Positions 24,791 through 34,383 are shown, counted from the stretch's first letter. The stretch: 64,000 nt of DNA from Amycolatopsis alkalitolerans (GCF_006152065.1 NZ_VDFW01000016.1:62001-126000); one strand, 5' to 3'. The notes: generated by a model from the sequence alone, not told the origin. Translations and numbers: made by a program.

Positions 24791-25967
24791 CGCGGGTGTG
24801 CCGCACGAGCGACAGCAGCACCGCAACCGCCGCGAACGCGGTGGCGAACGTCCAGATCCGGCCGGCGCCAAGGCCCGCGATGACCGCGCCACCGATCGCG
24901 GAGCCGAGCGCGATGCCGAAGTACATCGCGGAACCGTTGAGCGACAGCAGCATCGGGGGCTGTTCGGGCGGCGCGTCGGCGATCATGCTGTGCTGCTGGG
25001 CCGGCAGGAAGGCCCAGCCGACCACACCCCAGACGAACACGAACGCGAACGTCGTCACCAGCGTGTGCGAGGCGAGCGGGAGCAGCGCCATATCCGCGGT
25101 GAACACGGTCAGGGTGCCCAGCAGCACCGGCCGTGAGCCGAACCGGTCCACCAGCGAACTGCCGAAGCCGAGCCCGATGAGCGCGCCGAAACCGTGCGCC
25201 ATGATCAGCGCGCCGACGGCACCGGCCCCCACGGCGGGAGCCGCGGCGAAGATCGGCTCCACATAGGTATAGACCATGAGCCCGGCGCACATTCCCGCGA
25301 TCGTCACGACCAGCGCGAGCAGGACCGCCGGCCGGCGAAGCGGCGCCACCCGCTGCCGGAAGGAAGCGCTCGGCGCGGCACCGCTTGCCGTGACGCTCAG
25401 CGCGATGCCGGCCGTGGCGACCACCGCGAGCGCGGCCACGAACACGAACGCCGTCCGCCAGGACCACAGGTGCGCGATCCACACCCCGATCGGCACTCCG
25501 GCCAGTGTGGCGACCGAGATCCCGCCCATCACGATGGCCAGCGCACGCCCGCGCCGGTGGGCGGGCACCATGCCGGCGGCGGCCGCCGCCGCCAGCGGGC
25601 TGTAGAGCCCGGCGAGGCAGCCGGCCACGATCCGCGCCACCGTCATCACCCAGGGCGCCCACGCGACGGCGGCGAGCAGGTTGACCACGACGAACGCGGC
25701 GATCGCGGCCAGCAACAGCCGCCGTGGCGAACGGACCCGCACCAGGGTCAGCACGACCGGCGAACCGACCGCGTACGCGAGCGAGTAGGCGGTGACGAAC
25801 AGGCCACCAGCCGCGACCGGCATATGCAGATCCCGCGACATGTCCGACAGGATCCCGGCGATCAGGTAGTTGTCCGTGCCCGCGCAGAACGCGCCCAGCG
25901 CCAGCATGACCACCGGCAGCCAGCTGACGGCCGGCCGTGCGGGCGCGGCGGTCGTGTTGGATGTCAT
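24759..25967 (-). CDS. MFS transporter, DHA1 family
   Basis: A 402-residue 12-helix transporter. The loop 2-3 motif is degenerate (VRVRSPRRLLLAA), while FCAGTDNYLIAGILSDM, GRALAIVMGGISVATLAGVPIG and MVYTYVEPIFAAAPAVG are typical of AraJ/drug-efflux DHA1 proteins. Directly downstream of the P450 on the same strand (24-base gap), so it may be the exporter of whatever the PKS/P450 genes once made. Confidence 0.87.
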   Translation of the reverse strand: MTSNTTAAPARPAVSWLPVVMLALGAFCAGTDNYLIAGILSDMSRDLHMPVAAGGLFVTAYSLAYAVGSPVVLTLVRVRSPRRLLLAAIAAFVVVNLLAAVAWAPWVMTVARIVAGCLAGLYSPLAAAAAAGMVPAHRRGRALAIVMGGISVATLAGVPIGVWIAHLWSWRTAFVFVAALAVVATAGIALSVTASGAAPSASFRQRVAPLRRPAVLLALVVTIAGMCAGLMVYTYVEPIFAAAPAVGAGAVGALIMAHGFGALIGLGFGSSLVDRFGSRPVLLGTLTVFTADMALLPLASHTLVTTFAFVFVWGVVGWAFLPAQQHSMIADAPPEQPPMLLSLNGSAMYFGIALGSAIGGAVIAGLGAGRIWTFATAFAAVAVLLSLVRHTRVTSGRSGRRR

Positions 25968-25991
25968 CGAACCCCCAAGAAGGTCAGTCGG

Positions 25992-27185
25992 TCACCAGGC
26001 GACCGGGAGCGAGTCGAGTCCGTAGAAGTTGGTGTTGGGGCGCCACGCGATCTCCTCGAACGGCACGGCGAGCCGCAGGCCGGGGAACCGGCGGAACAGG
26101 GCGGGCAGCGCCATCCGCAGCTCGAGGCGGGCCAGCGGAGCGCCGATGCAGTGGTGAATCCCGTGCCCGAAGGCAAGATGGGCGCCGGGTTTGCGGGCCG
26201 GGTCGAAGCTGTCCATTCCCTCGCCCAGCTGCTCGTCGCGGTTGGCGATCGGCGGCGAGCACATCAGCAGTTCCCCGGCCTTGACGGGCTGCCCGGAGAT
26301 CGTGACGTCCTCCTGCGCGATCCGGGGGAACAGGTTGTGCGTGATCGACAGGTAGCGCAGCAGCTCCTCGATCACCTGCTCGAGCTGCTGGTCACCGCCG
26401 AACAGCAGGGGGACGTGCTCGGGGTGGCGCAACAGCACGAGCGTGCCCAGCGACAGCATCGACATCGTGGTCTCGTACCCGGCCTGCACCATGAGGTCGG
26501 CGACACCGGCGAGCTCGCGGTCGGTGAGTTCGTCGCCGTGCTCGCGGATCAGCATGCCCAGCATGCCCTCACCGGGGTCGGCGCGCTGCTGGCGGACGAA
26601 CTCCACCATGATCTCGCCGGCGCGCTCGGTGGCCGCCTTCCGCTCGTCGACGGGAAGGGAGAAGTCGGTGAACTTCGAGCTGAGCGGCAGCAGCTTGGTG
26701 CGGCCCTCGAACGGCACCCCGAACAGCTCGCAGATCACGAGCATCGGCAGCCGCAGCGCGAACTGGCTCACCAGCTCCGCGGGCGCGCCGGTCCGCTCCA
26801 TCTCGTCGAGGTGCCCGGTCACCGTGGCCTCGATCCGCGGCTCGAGCCGGGCGAGCCGCCGCTTGGTGAACTCCGCGGCAAGCATCCGGCGCAGCCGGGT
26901 GTGCGCCGGCGGGTTGTAGACGATGAACCAGCCGGTACCGTCCACACCGGACGATCCGTCCCCGGCGCCCGCGAAGTAGGGCGGCGGGGCGCTGGTGAAC
27001 CGCTTGTGGTCGCCGAGGATCATCCGCACGTCCTCGTACCGCGTGACCAGCCACGTCTGCACGCCCCAGTGATAGTCCACTTTGGTCACCGGGCGTTCCG
27101 CGCGAAGGCGTTCCAGCTCCGGGAGCGGATCGAAGCCGTCACGCCGGGCGAACAGGGGCGGCTGCTGTGTTCCGGTAGTCATCAT
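25992..27185 (-). CDS. Cytochrome P450
   Basis: A 397-residue soluble bacterial P450. The I-helix is VQAGYETTMSML, the K-helix ExxR is in EELLRYLS, and the heme-binding loop FGHGIHHCIGAPLARLE has the proximal Cys. The final FYGLDSLPVAW is typical of CYP105/107-like tailoring enzymes. The ATG overlaps the stop of the PfaC-like gene (ATGATGA), so the two are translationally coupled. It is probably a tailoring oxidase for the lipid or polyketide chain; the redox partner is not adjacent. Confidence 0.9.
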   Translation of the reverse strand: MMTTGTQQPPLFARRDGFDPLPELERLRAERPVTKVDYHWGVQTWLVTRYEDVRMILGDHKRFTSAPPPYFAGAGDGSSGVDGTGWFIVYNPPAHTRLRRMLAAEFTKRRLARLEPRIEATVTGHLDEMERTGAPAELVSQFALRLPMLVICELFGVPFEGRTKLLPLSSKFTDFSLPVDERKAATERAGEIMVEFVRQQRADPGEGMLGMLIREHGDELTDRELAGVADLMVQAGYETTMSMLSLGTLVLLRHPEHVPLLFGGDQQLEQVIEELLRYLSITHNLFPRIAQEDVTISGQPVKAGELLMCSPPIANRDEQLGEGMDSFDPARKPGAHLAFGHGIHHCIGAPLARLELRMALPALFRRFPGLRLAVPFEEIAWRPNTNFYGLDSLPVAW

Positions 27186-29155
27186 CGGTCCTTTCCGTGC
27201 CGTTCCCGTAGCTCGACGGCGATGTCGTCCAGTTCGTAGATCCGCATGCCCGGTTTCCACACGCTCGCCTCGCCGGCGACCCGGACGCGGCCGGGCCGGC
27301 GCTCGACGCTCTTGATGTGCACTTCGAGGGTCATCTCGCGGTCCTCGGCCAGGATCTGCCCGCGGTAGCGCCACGACATCGGCAGGTTCGCCGGGAGCAC
27401 GAACTCCGGTTCGTCGAGGTCGCCGGCCAGTCCGGCGTCGATCGCCCACTCCTGCATCGCCTGGATCACCGCCTCCACCCCGAGCGAGCCGGGCATCACC
27501 GGATCGAGATGGAAGTGGTAGGCGAAGAACCAGTCGTCCGCCCGGATCGGGCGCACGGCGTGCAGATACCCCTCGCCGTGCTTGCCGCCACCGTCGACGA
27601 CGGTGACGGAGTCCAGCAAGGCCAGGTGCCCGCGCGAGCAGAGCACGCCGGTTTCGCGCCGCGTGGCGACGTCGATGGTGCGTGTCGTGGCGCGGTTGGT
27701 CTCCAGCCAGGGCGGCACATACGCGCCGTTGTCGAGTCCGTTCTGGTTGGCCAGCGCGGTTTCGTTGAAGAAGCCGAACAGCGACTCCCCCGCGTAGAAC
27801 GGTTCCCCGTCCACGGAAAGCTCGTAGGAGAACGACTGCAGCACCGCACCGACGAGCACGGTGGTGCCCAGCAGGCGGCTGGTCTGCTGGATCGTCTTGT
27901 CCCGCAGATCGACCTCGCGCAGTACGGTCGCGGTCCCGTCGAGATTGCGCAGGCTGTAGTCCTCCTCCGGCGCGGTCAGCGTCGCGCCGAGGAAGTAGCC
28001 GAGCAGCAGCGCGGACTGCAGCGAGGTCTCCATGTGGACGACGTTGGGCATGGAGGCGTTCGCGGTTTCGGCGTAGTACCAGGAATCCGCGGGTGAGTCG
28101 TACTCGGTGTGGCCGGTGCCGCCGGTGAGCTTGCCGCGCTCGCCCTCCACCGCCATGACCCGGTCGCACAGCTGCAGCCCGTGGTTGGGCATCCGGGTGG
28201 CGCGGCGGCCCGCGTACCGGGCGAACTCGGGCCCCAGCGCGATGTCCAGGTCCCCGCGGGCACTGTGGGTCATGTGGAACTCACCGAGCAGTGCGCGCTG
28301 GCCGAATCCGTTGCGGCGACCGAAGAACCGGGGGATCACGCCGCCGGTCTCCGGACCGATCGGGAGCCCGGGCTCCTCGCGGATGCCCACGGTGAGGTCG
28401 TTCACGCGGGCCACAAGAGCGCCGTCGCGGCGAAGTTCGGCGGTGACCCGCAGCCACGGGCGCGGGATCAGGTCGATCTCCATGACGTCGAGCGTCAGCT
28501 CGCCATCGCCCACAATGGACTGGATGAGCCCGGTTTCGCGCTCGCCGGTGGTTTCGAAGCGCGCTCCGGAGAGGCACAGGTGCAGGCCGGCGTGCATCGC
28601 GAACACCTGGGCCGCCTGCACCACGACCTCTTCCGCGGCGGTGGTCCCCTCGTCGTAGGCGCGGTACGCCGCGTGCAGCCTGCCCCGGTGCCAGGGGCCG
28701 GCGTGCCGGTCGATGTCCCGGACCGCGGTGAGCGCGCCGTGGTCGGACGCGGTGAGGTGGATCGCCGGGTTGGCGCCCTCCTGGTCGTAGGCGGCGCCGA
28801 ACACGTTCGCGATCGCGCCGTGGCCGAGTTCCGCGAGTGCGTTTTCGTCCAGTGAGGTGACGGGCGTCCGGGCGAGCGCTTTGAAGGCGCTCATGGTGGA
28901 GGCGGGCTCGGGGGTCCGGACGCGGCGGCGCGGCTCAGTCGGCGGTGTGACGCTCGTGAGCCGGTGCCGCTGCAGCCCGGTCTGCACGGTCATCGCGGAG
29001 GTGTGCGCCGCGATCAGGCTGGTGCGGAACTCGTGCAGGAGCCCGGAAATCACGTCGTCCCGACGGGGTGCGGGTTCGTCGAGTTCCGCCACGGTCCAGG
29101 CGAGGGCGTCGAACGGCTCCCCGGTGAAGTCGAGCGCGTCGAGTTGCGCTGTCAT
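27182..29155 (-). CDS. PfaC-like protein with FabA-type dehydratase domains
   Basis: 657 residues with tandem hot-dog (FabA-like) dehydratase/isomerase domains, as in PfaC of polyunsaturated fatty acid/polyketide synthases. The clearest motif is YHFHLDPVMPGSLGVEAVIQ (about residue 560), the FabA active-site region. A more degenerate copy lies around 330-420 with MPNVVHMETSLQSALLLGYF. The ketosynthase part found in full-size PfaC is missing, so this is a DH-only variant. It is coupled upstream to a 25-codon ORF and the truncated synthase, and downstream to the P450. Confidence 0.8.
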   Translation of the reverse strand: MTAQLDALDFTGEPFDALAWTVAELDEPAPRRDDVISGLLHEFRTSLIAAHTSAMTVQTGLQRHRLTSVTPPTEPRRRVRTPEPASTMSAFKALARTPVTSLDENALAELGHGAIANVFGAAYDQEGANPAIHLTASDHGALTAVRDIDRHAGPWHRGRLHAAYRAYDEGTTAAEEVVVQAAQVFAMHAGLHLCLSGARFETTGERETGLIQSIVGDGELTLDVMEIDLIPRPWLRVTAELRRDGALVARVNDLTVGIREEPGLPIGPETGGVIPRFFGRRNGFGQRALLGEFHMTHSARGDLDIALGPEFARYAGRRATRMPNHGLQLCDRVMAVEGERGKLTGGTGHTEYDSPADSWYYAETANASMPNVVHMETSLQSALLLGYFLGATLTAPEEDYSLRNLDGTATVLREVDLRDKTIQQTSRLLGTTVLVGAVLQSFSYELSVDGEPFYAGESLFGFFNETALANQNGLDNGAYVPPWLETNRATTRTIDVATRRETGVLCSRGHLALLDSVTVVDGGGKHGEGYLHAVRPIRADDWFFAYHFHLDPVMPGSLGVEAVIQAMQEWAIDAGLAGDLDEPEFVLPANLPMSWRYRGQILAEDREMTLEVHIKSVERRPGRVRVAGEASVWKPGMRIYELDDIAVELRERHGKDR

Positions 29156-29229
29156 CGGTTCTCCTCTGTGTCCTGCGGGGCGCCCGCACCCGGTCGGCCC
29201 CGATAAGCGGCTTCGCGATTTTCGGTCAT
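29152..29229 (-). CDS. 25-codon ORF coupled at both ends
   Basis: A 25-residue ORF (MTENREAAYRGRPGAGAPQD...) bridges the synthase and the PfaC-like gene. Its ATG overlaps the synthase stop as ATGA, and its own stop overlaps the next ATG as ATGA. GAGGAG near its end serves as the Shine-Dalgarno for the downstream gene. It could be a real small protein or a reinitiation bridge. No homology is recognisable. Confidence 0.45.
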   Translation of the reverse strand: MTENREAAYRGRPGAGAPQDTEENR

Positions 29230-31899
29230 CGGTCCTCCCGCAGCCGCACGGCTTCGGCGAACTTGGCGGTCATCTCGGGGGTCGCGATCACGGACAGATC
29301 CTGGTACCGCTGCAGCACCCGGCCGTCCGGATCGCTCGCGGTGACGGTCACGGTGACCTGGGTCCGGTCGGAGTTCGTGCGCAGCTCACCTGCCTCGGCG
29401 ACGAACGGGCGGTCACCGGGCAGCGGCGCGAAGTACTCGATGCGGCCAATGCTCAGCGGCAGGCAGCCAGACTCCATGAACCACACGCCGAGCAGCGAGC
29501 CCACCTGGATCACCACGTCCGACAGCACCGGGCTGTGCAACGCGCTCGCGAACTGGCCCTGGGCGATCGGCGTGTCCGGCAGCCGGCATTCCGCCACGAA
29601 GAGCCGTTCTTCACGCCGGAGGACGCGGCGGATGCCCTGCAGTAGCGGGCCGTGGAACAGCGTCGCGCTGCGGTAGACCTCGAGCCCGTCCTCTTCCCCG
29701 TCGCCGAGCACGTACCCGTTGCCTCGCGGTGCGGGCGGCGGTTCGGGCGCGAGCACGAAGGTGCCGGCGAAGTGTGACGGCGTCCGGCCGGCTTCGGCGC
29801 TGCGGATCCAGGCCTTGACGGTGAGCCGCCCGCCGGCGAGTGTGCCGCTGTCCACGTCGAGCCAGTAGTCACACTCATGGGTGCCGTCGTAGACGATTCC
29901 CTTCAGGACCTCGAATCCCGAGCATTCGATCACGCGGAGCCCGGCGTTCGCCCGCTCCAGCACGTTGATCGCCCAGCCCAGCCCGGCCGCCGCCGGGAAC
30001 ACCGGGAACCGGCCGACCCGGTGATCGAGGACGACCGGGTCGGTCGCGGTCGCGCCGAGGTCCCGGTGCGCGGTGAACGCGGCCGTCCCGCTGGGCACCG
30101 CGGGCGGGGCGAGCGGCACCGGCGGGCCGGCCAGGACCGAGACGTCGTCGGCGCGGGCTCGGGTGAGCTGGTCGGCGAACAGGCGCGCCCCGGTGTCCAT
30201 CCCGAGCAGTGCCACGCCGCGGGCGAGGAACACGTCCCGGAGTTCGGGGGTGACCATACCGCCGTCCCAGGCGCCCCAGTTGATCGTGGTCACCTGACTC
30301 GCCGGGCGCTCGCGCTTCCAGCTGATCCCGATCCGGTTGACCGCCTCGTTCGCGACGGCGTAGTCGGCCTGGCCCGGATTGCCGAGCACGCCCGCGACCG
30401 AGCCGAACAGGATGACGTGACGCAGCCTGGTCCCGTCGAGCGCGGTGGCGACGTTGAGCAGACCGTCCACTTTGGTCGCGAGTACGGTGCGGATATCGGC
30501 CGGTGTCTTGGCCGGAAGCAGGGCGTCGGCGAGCGCACCGGCGCCGTGCACGAGTCCGGTGACGCGCTCGCGGATTGGTTCCAGCGCCTTCCTGGTCGCT
30601 TCGGCGTCGGTCACGTCGACGGTCAGGTACTGTGCGCCGGTCGCCGAAATGGTCGCCCGGATCTCCCGCTGTGCCCGCAGATCACGGACGATCCGGTCGA
30701 TGTCCTTCGGCTTCTGCCCGGGCAGGCCGGTGATCGCCGCGGCCTTGATTTCGTCGTCGGCGACGCCGGTTGCCCAGTCCGGTTCCTCGGTGAGTTCCGT
30801 TCGGCCGAGCAGGATGAACTCGCAGGCGCCGCGCCCGGCCAGTTCGCGGACGCAGCGGGCGGTCACGCCGCGGGCGCCGCCGGTCACGACGAGCACGTCG
30901 TCCCCGGTGATCGTCGAGTCGGTGGTTTCGGCGTTTTCGATGGCGCGGGGCCGGACGGTCCAGCGAGTGCGGTCGGCGTCGATCGCGACCTCGCGAGCGT
31001 CGGTGGCGGCGTCGTCGAGTTCGGCGAGGACGGCCTCGGCCAGGTCCTCGTCGGTGAGTTCGGGGGCGAGGTCGAGTGCCCGGCAGAACAGGCGGGGTGC
31101 CTCCTGGGCCAGGGTCTTCGCCAGCCCGCCGATGCCACCGACCAGGGACGCGGCCGCCGGACGGTCGCCACGGTGGCCGAGCGCGCCGTCGATACGGGTG
31201 ACGGTCACGAACGCGGCGCGGCCATCAGCGGTGAGGCGATCGTGGACGAGCTTGGCGGTGAGGATGGTGTCGGCCAGCCTGCGCGCGCCCGTTTGCCAGT
31301 GGTCTCCGGCGGGCAGAACGGTCAGGCAGAGGTCGAGCCCGGCCGGGGCTTCCGCGAGGCTCGCGCTGATCTCGTCTCCGTCCCATGTGGACAGCGGCGC
31401 GTCCTTCTGGCCGGCGCTGACCCGGTGCACGACCCAGCCGCGCTGCTCGAGCGTCGCGGCGAGCACCGTCGCGGACGGCTCCCCGTGGTCGATGACGAGT
31501 GCTGTTTTCCCGTCGCGGTAAGGCTGTTCGAGGCGGTCGATCGCGGGAAGCCGGACCAACTCGATCTGCTGGAGCACAGGCTGCTCGGGGGCGGGCGCCG
31601 GTGTTTCGGTGGTTCCGCCGATGAACCCGACGATGTCATTCAACGTCCGCAACTCCGCGGCTTGCTCGGGTCCTACCGCCGGAACACCGTCCACGCGGTC
31701 CCGCAACGCACCCAGAATCTGCACCCGCTTGATCGAATCGACCCCCAGATCCGCCTCCAAATCCATCGACAGATCCACCATCTCCGGCGGATACCCCGTC
31801 TTCTCCGACACCACCTCCACCAACACCGACCGCACATCCGGCCCAACCGGACCCGACCCACCACCGATGAACCCGACGATGTCGTTCAACGTCCGCAAC
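29226..31899 (-). pseudogene. 5'-truncated PfaA-like polyketide/PUFA synthase (ACP-KR-DH)
   Basis: The open frame runs to 31982, but recognisable synthase sequence begins only at about 31899. It contains one complete ACP (phosphopantetheine Ser in LGVDSIKRVQIL), a ketoreductase (VLVVTGGARGVTARC, then FGSVAGVLGNPGQADYAVAN) and a C-terminal hot-dog dehydratase-like part. KS and AT, which start intact PfaA-type synthases, are missing. The linker [13 protein letters not shown] occurs twice, 82 residues apart, once right at the breakpoint. So the gene broke inside a tandem ACP array. The remaining frame is intact, which suggests recent decay or use of the fragment in trans. Confidence 0.78.
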
Positions 31900-31913
31900 G
31901 GTCCGCATCCGGT

Positions 31914-31997
31914 GTGACCGCCGACGACCTTCAGCGTTTCACCCGCACGTTCGCCGACCTCGCCGACCCCGATGTGATGCATCAGGCCTGGACGTGA
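31914..31997 (+). pseudogene. C-terminal remnant of the gene preceding the PIN toxin
   Basis: From GTG 31914 the plus strand encodes [20 protein letters not shown] and a few more residues, ending in TGA that overlaps the toxin GTG (GTGA). It looks like the tail of a small helical regulator or antitoxin whose front was replaced by the PKS segment ending at 31899. I cannot name the family. Confidence 0.4.
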
Positions 31998-32419
31998 CCA
32001 CGAGGAGGTCCACCCATTGGCTCATCGACAAGTCCGCGCTGGCCCTGCTGGGCGCGAGCCCCGATGCGGGTGAATGGGCCGCCCGCATCGAACGCGGCCT
32101 CGTGCACGTCACCAGCATCACCCTTCTCGAGGTCGGCTACTCCGCCCGCTCAGCGGAAGACATCCGTGGCGGTCTGCGTCGCCCTCCCCTGTCTCACCTG
32201 CCGGTGGAGTACCTGACGCCCGCCATCGAGGACCGCGCCGTCGACGTGCTCATGCTGCTGGCCGAGCGCGGCCAGCACCGCGCGCCGTCGATCCCCGATC
32301 TACTCATCGCGGCCACCGCGGAACTGGCCGGGCTCACCGTGCTCCACCTCGACAAGCACTTCGACCTCATCGCGCAGCTCACGAACCAGCCGGTCGAAAG
32401 GCTTGCTAAGCCGACTTGA
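31994..32419 (+). CDS. PIN-domain ribonuclease toxin (VapC-like)
   Basis: A 141-residue PIN domain. Acidic active-site residues are in WLIDKSAL (Asp), LLEVGYSAR (Glu), [10 protein letters not shown] (Asp) and [11 protein letters not shown] (Asp). VapC toxins cleave tRNA or rRNA and are normally co-encoded with an antitoxin just upstream. Here only a 27-codon tail precedes it, so it may be an orphan. The GTG start overlaps the stop of that tail. It overlaps the convergent LysR gene by 14 bases. Confidence 0.85.
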   Translation: MTTRRSTHWLIDKSALALLGASPDAGEWAARIERGLVHVTSITLLEVGYSARSAEDIRGGLRRPPLSHLPVEYLTPAIEDRAVDVLMLLAERGQHRAPSIPDLLIAATAELAGLTVLHLDKHFDLIAQLTNQPVERLAKPT

Positions 32420-33350
32420 CCTCCGCGGCCCTCGGCTCGGCGCCGGGCCCTTCGAACGGGCCGACGGCGTCGATGCAGTCGAGGAAGGCCGCCTGCAGGC
32501 GGTTCGGTTCGCCGTCCCGCCAGACGACGTACAGGTCGATCATCGGGACCGGGTTGTAGAGCGGGACCGGTACCGGCCGCACTCCGCCGGCCGCCGCGCC
32601 CGCGAGCACGCCCCGGGACGCCGAGGCGAACCCGACCAGTGGTTTGACCGAGACGAGGATGCCGGTCGCGCCCGGGTCGTCGACGACATGCGCGACGTTG
32701 AGCCGGATCCCGGTGCGCTCGGCCGCCGACAGGATCGCGTCGTACATCGCCGGGCACTGCTCGCGGCCGAACAGGATGCACGGGTGCTGCGCCAGTTCCG
32801 CGAACGGCACGCCCGGCCGCCCCGCCCACTTGTGGCCCGGCCCGACGACCGCGACCATCGGCAGCCGCAGCAGCCGCCGGTACTGGAAGTCGCTGGTCAC
32901 CGGGCGGCCGTAGACCAGGGCGATGTCCAGGTCACCGTCCGCGAGCGCCTGCAGTTGCGGTCCGGTGCGCTTCTCCTCCAGCCGGACCGTCACGTCCGGC
33001 AGTTCGGCGTGCATCCGCGCGAGCGTGGCGGGCAGGATGTGCTGGCCGGCGGGGAAGTTGTAGCCCACTCTTACCGTGCCGGTGCGGCCGGCCGCGGCCT
33101 CGCGCGCGGACAGCGCGGCCTTGTCCATCTGCGTAACGATCGCGCGCGCCTCGACTTCGAAGGCCCGGCCGGCCGAGGTCAGCCGCACCTCGTGCGACGT
33201 GCGCGCGACGAGTTCCACGCCCAGCGTGCGTTCGAGGCGCTGCAGCTGCTGGCTGAGTGAGGGCTGGGTCAGGTGCAGTCGCGCGGCCGCCCGGCCGAAA
33301 TGCAGCTCCTCGGCGATCGCGAGGAATGACACCAGATGCCTGAACTCCAT
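32406..33350 (-). CDS. LysR-family transcriptional regulator
   Basis: A 314-residue LysR regulator. The N-terminal HTH is [20 protein letters not shown], then [20 protein letters not shown]. The effector domain (about 90-300) begins [17 protein letters not shown]. It is divergent from the isochorismatase-like gene and is the obvious candidate to bind the long-range inverted repeat in the shared 236-base gap. Confidence 0.92.
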   Translation of the reverse strand: MEFRHLVSFLAIAEELHFGRAAARLHLTQPSLSQQLQRLERTLGVELVARTSHEVRLTSAGRAFEVEARAIVTQMDKAALSAREAAAGRTGTVRVGYNFPAGQHILPATLARMHAELPDVTVRLEEKRTGPQLQALADGDLDIALVYGRPVTSDFQYRRLLRLPMVAVVGPGHKWAGRPGVPFAELAQHPCILFGREQCPAMYDAILSAAERTGIRLNVAHVVDDPGATGILVSVKPLVGFASASRGVLAGAAAGGVRPVPVPLYNPVPMIDLYVVWRDGEPNRLQAAFLDCIDAVGPFEGPGAEPRAAEVKSA

Positions 33351-33488
33351 GTCCGTCCTCCCGGCTCGGGCCCCAGCCTCACCTACTCCGGCGAACAGCC
33401 GGTGAACCGCCGGGCAGCGGGACGAGGAATATTAGGCAATGGTGCGGCAAGCCGGCGGGCATTCCAGCTCAATACTGTGCCGTTCGTG

Positions 33489-33575
33489 ACTAATCCGACC
33501 ACAGTCACGGCCATCCGGCTTGCGTAGCAGCGGTTACGTGCTGCTCGGGGTCTGCCTGCTTTTGGTCGGATTAGT
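33489..33575. promoter_or_regulatory. Pair of inverted 13-bp boxes between LysR and isochorismatase
   Basis: ACTAATCCGACCA (33489-33501) and its exact reverse complement TGGTCGGATTAGT (33563-33575) are 61 bases apart, about six DNA turns. The right copy ends 11 bases before the hydrolase ATG. They could be two operators for a looping repressor or LysR tetramer, or the arms of an mRNA stem. Confidence 0.65.
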
Positions 33576-33586
33576 AACATACCGTC

Positions 33587-34150
33587 ATGAGCACACTCGA
33601 CAACCGGCCGAACACCGCGCTGCTCGTCGTCGACGTGCAGACCGGGGTGGTGGCCGAGGCGTATGACCGGGGCGCCGTCATCGCGAACGTCGCCACCCTG
33701 GTCGGCAAGGCGCGTGCCGCCGGGGCGCGGGTCGTCTGGATCCAGCATTCGAGCGATCAGCTGCCGTGGGGCAGCGACGGCTGGCAGTTCGTGCCGCAGC
33801 TGTCACGGGACGACGGGGAACCGTTGGTGCACAAGAGGTATCCGGACTCGTTCGAGGACACGGAGCTCGAATCGGTCCTCGCCGCGCTCGCCGTGGGGCG
33901 GCTGGTCGTGGCGGGCGCGCAGACCGACGAGTGCATCCGCTCGACCCTCCACGGCGCGATCACCCGCGGCTACGACGCCACCCTGGTCGGCGACGCGCAT
34001 ACGACCGAGGATCTGACGCAGTTCGGCGCCCCGTCGCCGGACAAGGTCATCGCGCATACCAACCTGTACTGGCGCTACCACACCGCGCCCGGCCGCGCCG
34101 CAGGCGTGGTGAGCACCGCCGAAGCCGATTTCACCGGCGAATCCGGTTAG
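33587..34150 (+). CDS. Isochorismatase-family cysteine hydrolase
   Basis: A 187-residue hydrolase. The catalytic triad positions are Asp in LLVVDVQTGVV, Lys in VHKRYPDSF and Cys in AGAQTDECIRSTL. The family covers nicotinamidase, isochorismatase and N-carbamoyl hydrolases; nothing selects among them here. Probably regulated by the divergent LysR protein. Confidence 0.87.
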   Translation: MSTLDNRPNTALLVVDVQTGVVAEAYDRGAVIANVATLVGKARAAGARVVWIQHSSDQLPWGSDGWQFVPQLSRDDGEPLVHKRYPDSFEDTELESVLAALAVGRLVVAGAQTDECIRSTLHGAITRGYDATLVGDAHTTEDLTQFGAPSPDKVIAHTNLYWRYHTAPGRAAGVVSTAEADFTGESG

Positions 34151-34383
34151 GGGTGCTTTTCCCACACCGAAACGTGCCGCGTGCTCTCGCTGGTCAACGG
34201 CTCTTTCGCCCAGCCCTCCCAGCGGTCGCGCAGCCGGAGCCCGGCGAGCTGGGCCATCAGATCGAGCTCGGCAGGCCAGACGTACCGGAACGGGATGGAG
34301 GTGTACTCGCCGCGCCCGCCGACGACCTCGACGTAGTTCGAGCTCATCGCCTGGGTGGCGAAATTTGAAGACCAGGTACGCAA
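34147..34383 (-). pseudogene. C-terminal remnant of a SAM methyltransferase
   Basis: A 78-codon fragment with SSNFATQAMSSNYVEV, IPFRYVWPAELDLMAQLAGL and HVSVWEKHP, the typical last third of small SAM methyltransferases. Motif I and the Rossmann core are absent upstream, where the frame runs on into unrelated sequence beyond a TTG. It is therefore a 5'-deleted gene. It sits tail-to-tail with the isochorismatase gene. Confidence 0.75.

Noticed and set aside
31994-32419. Mobile element at the synthase breakpoint
   Set aside because: No transposase, inverted terminal repeats or target-site duplication is visible around 31.9 kb; repeat-mediated recombination explains the join better.
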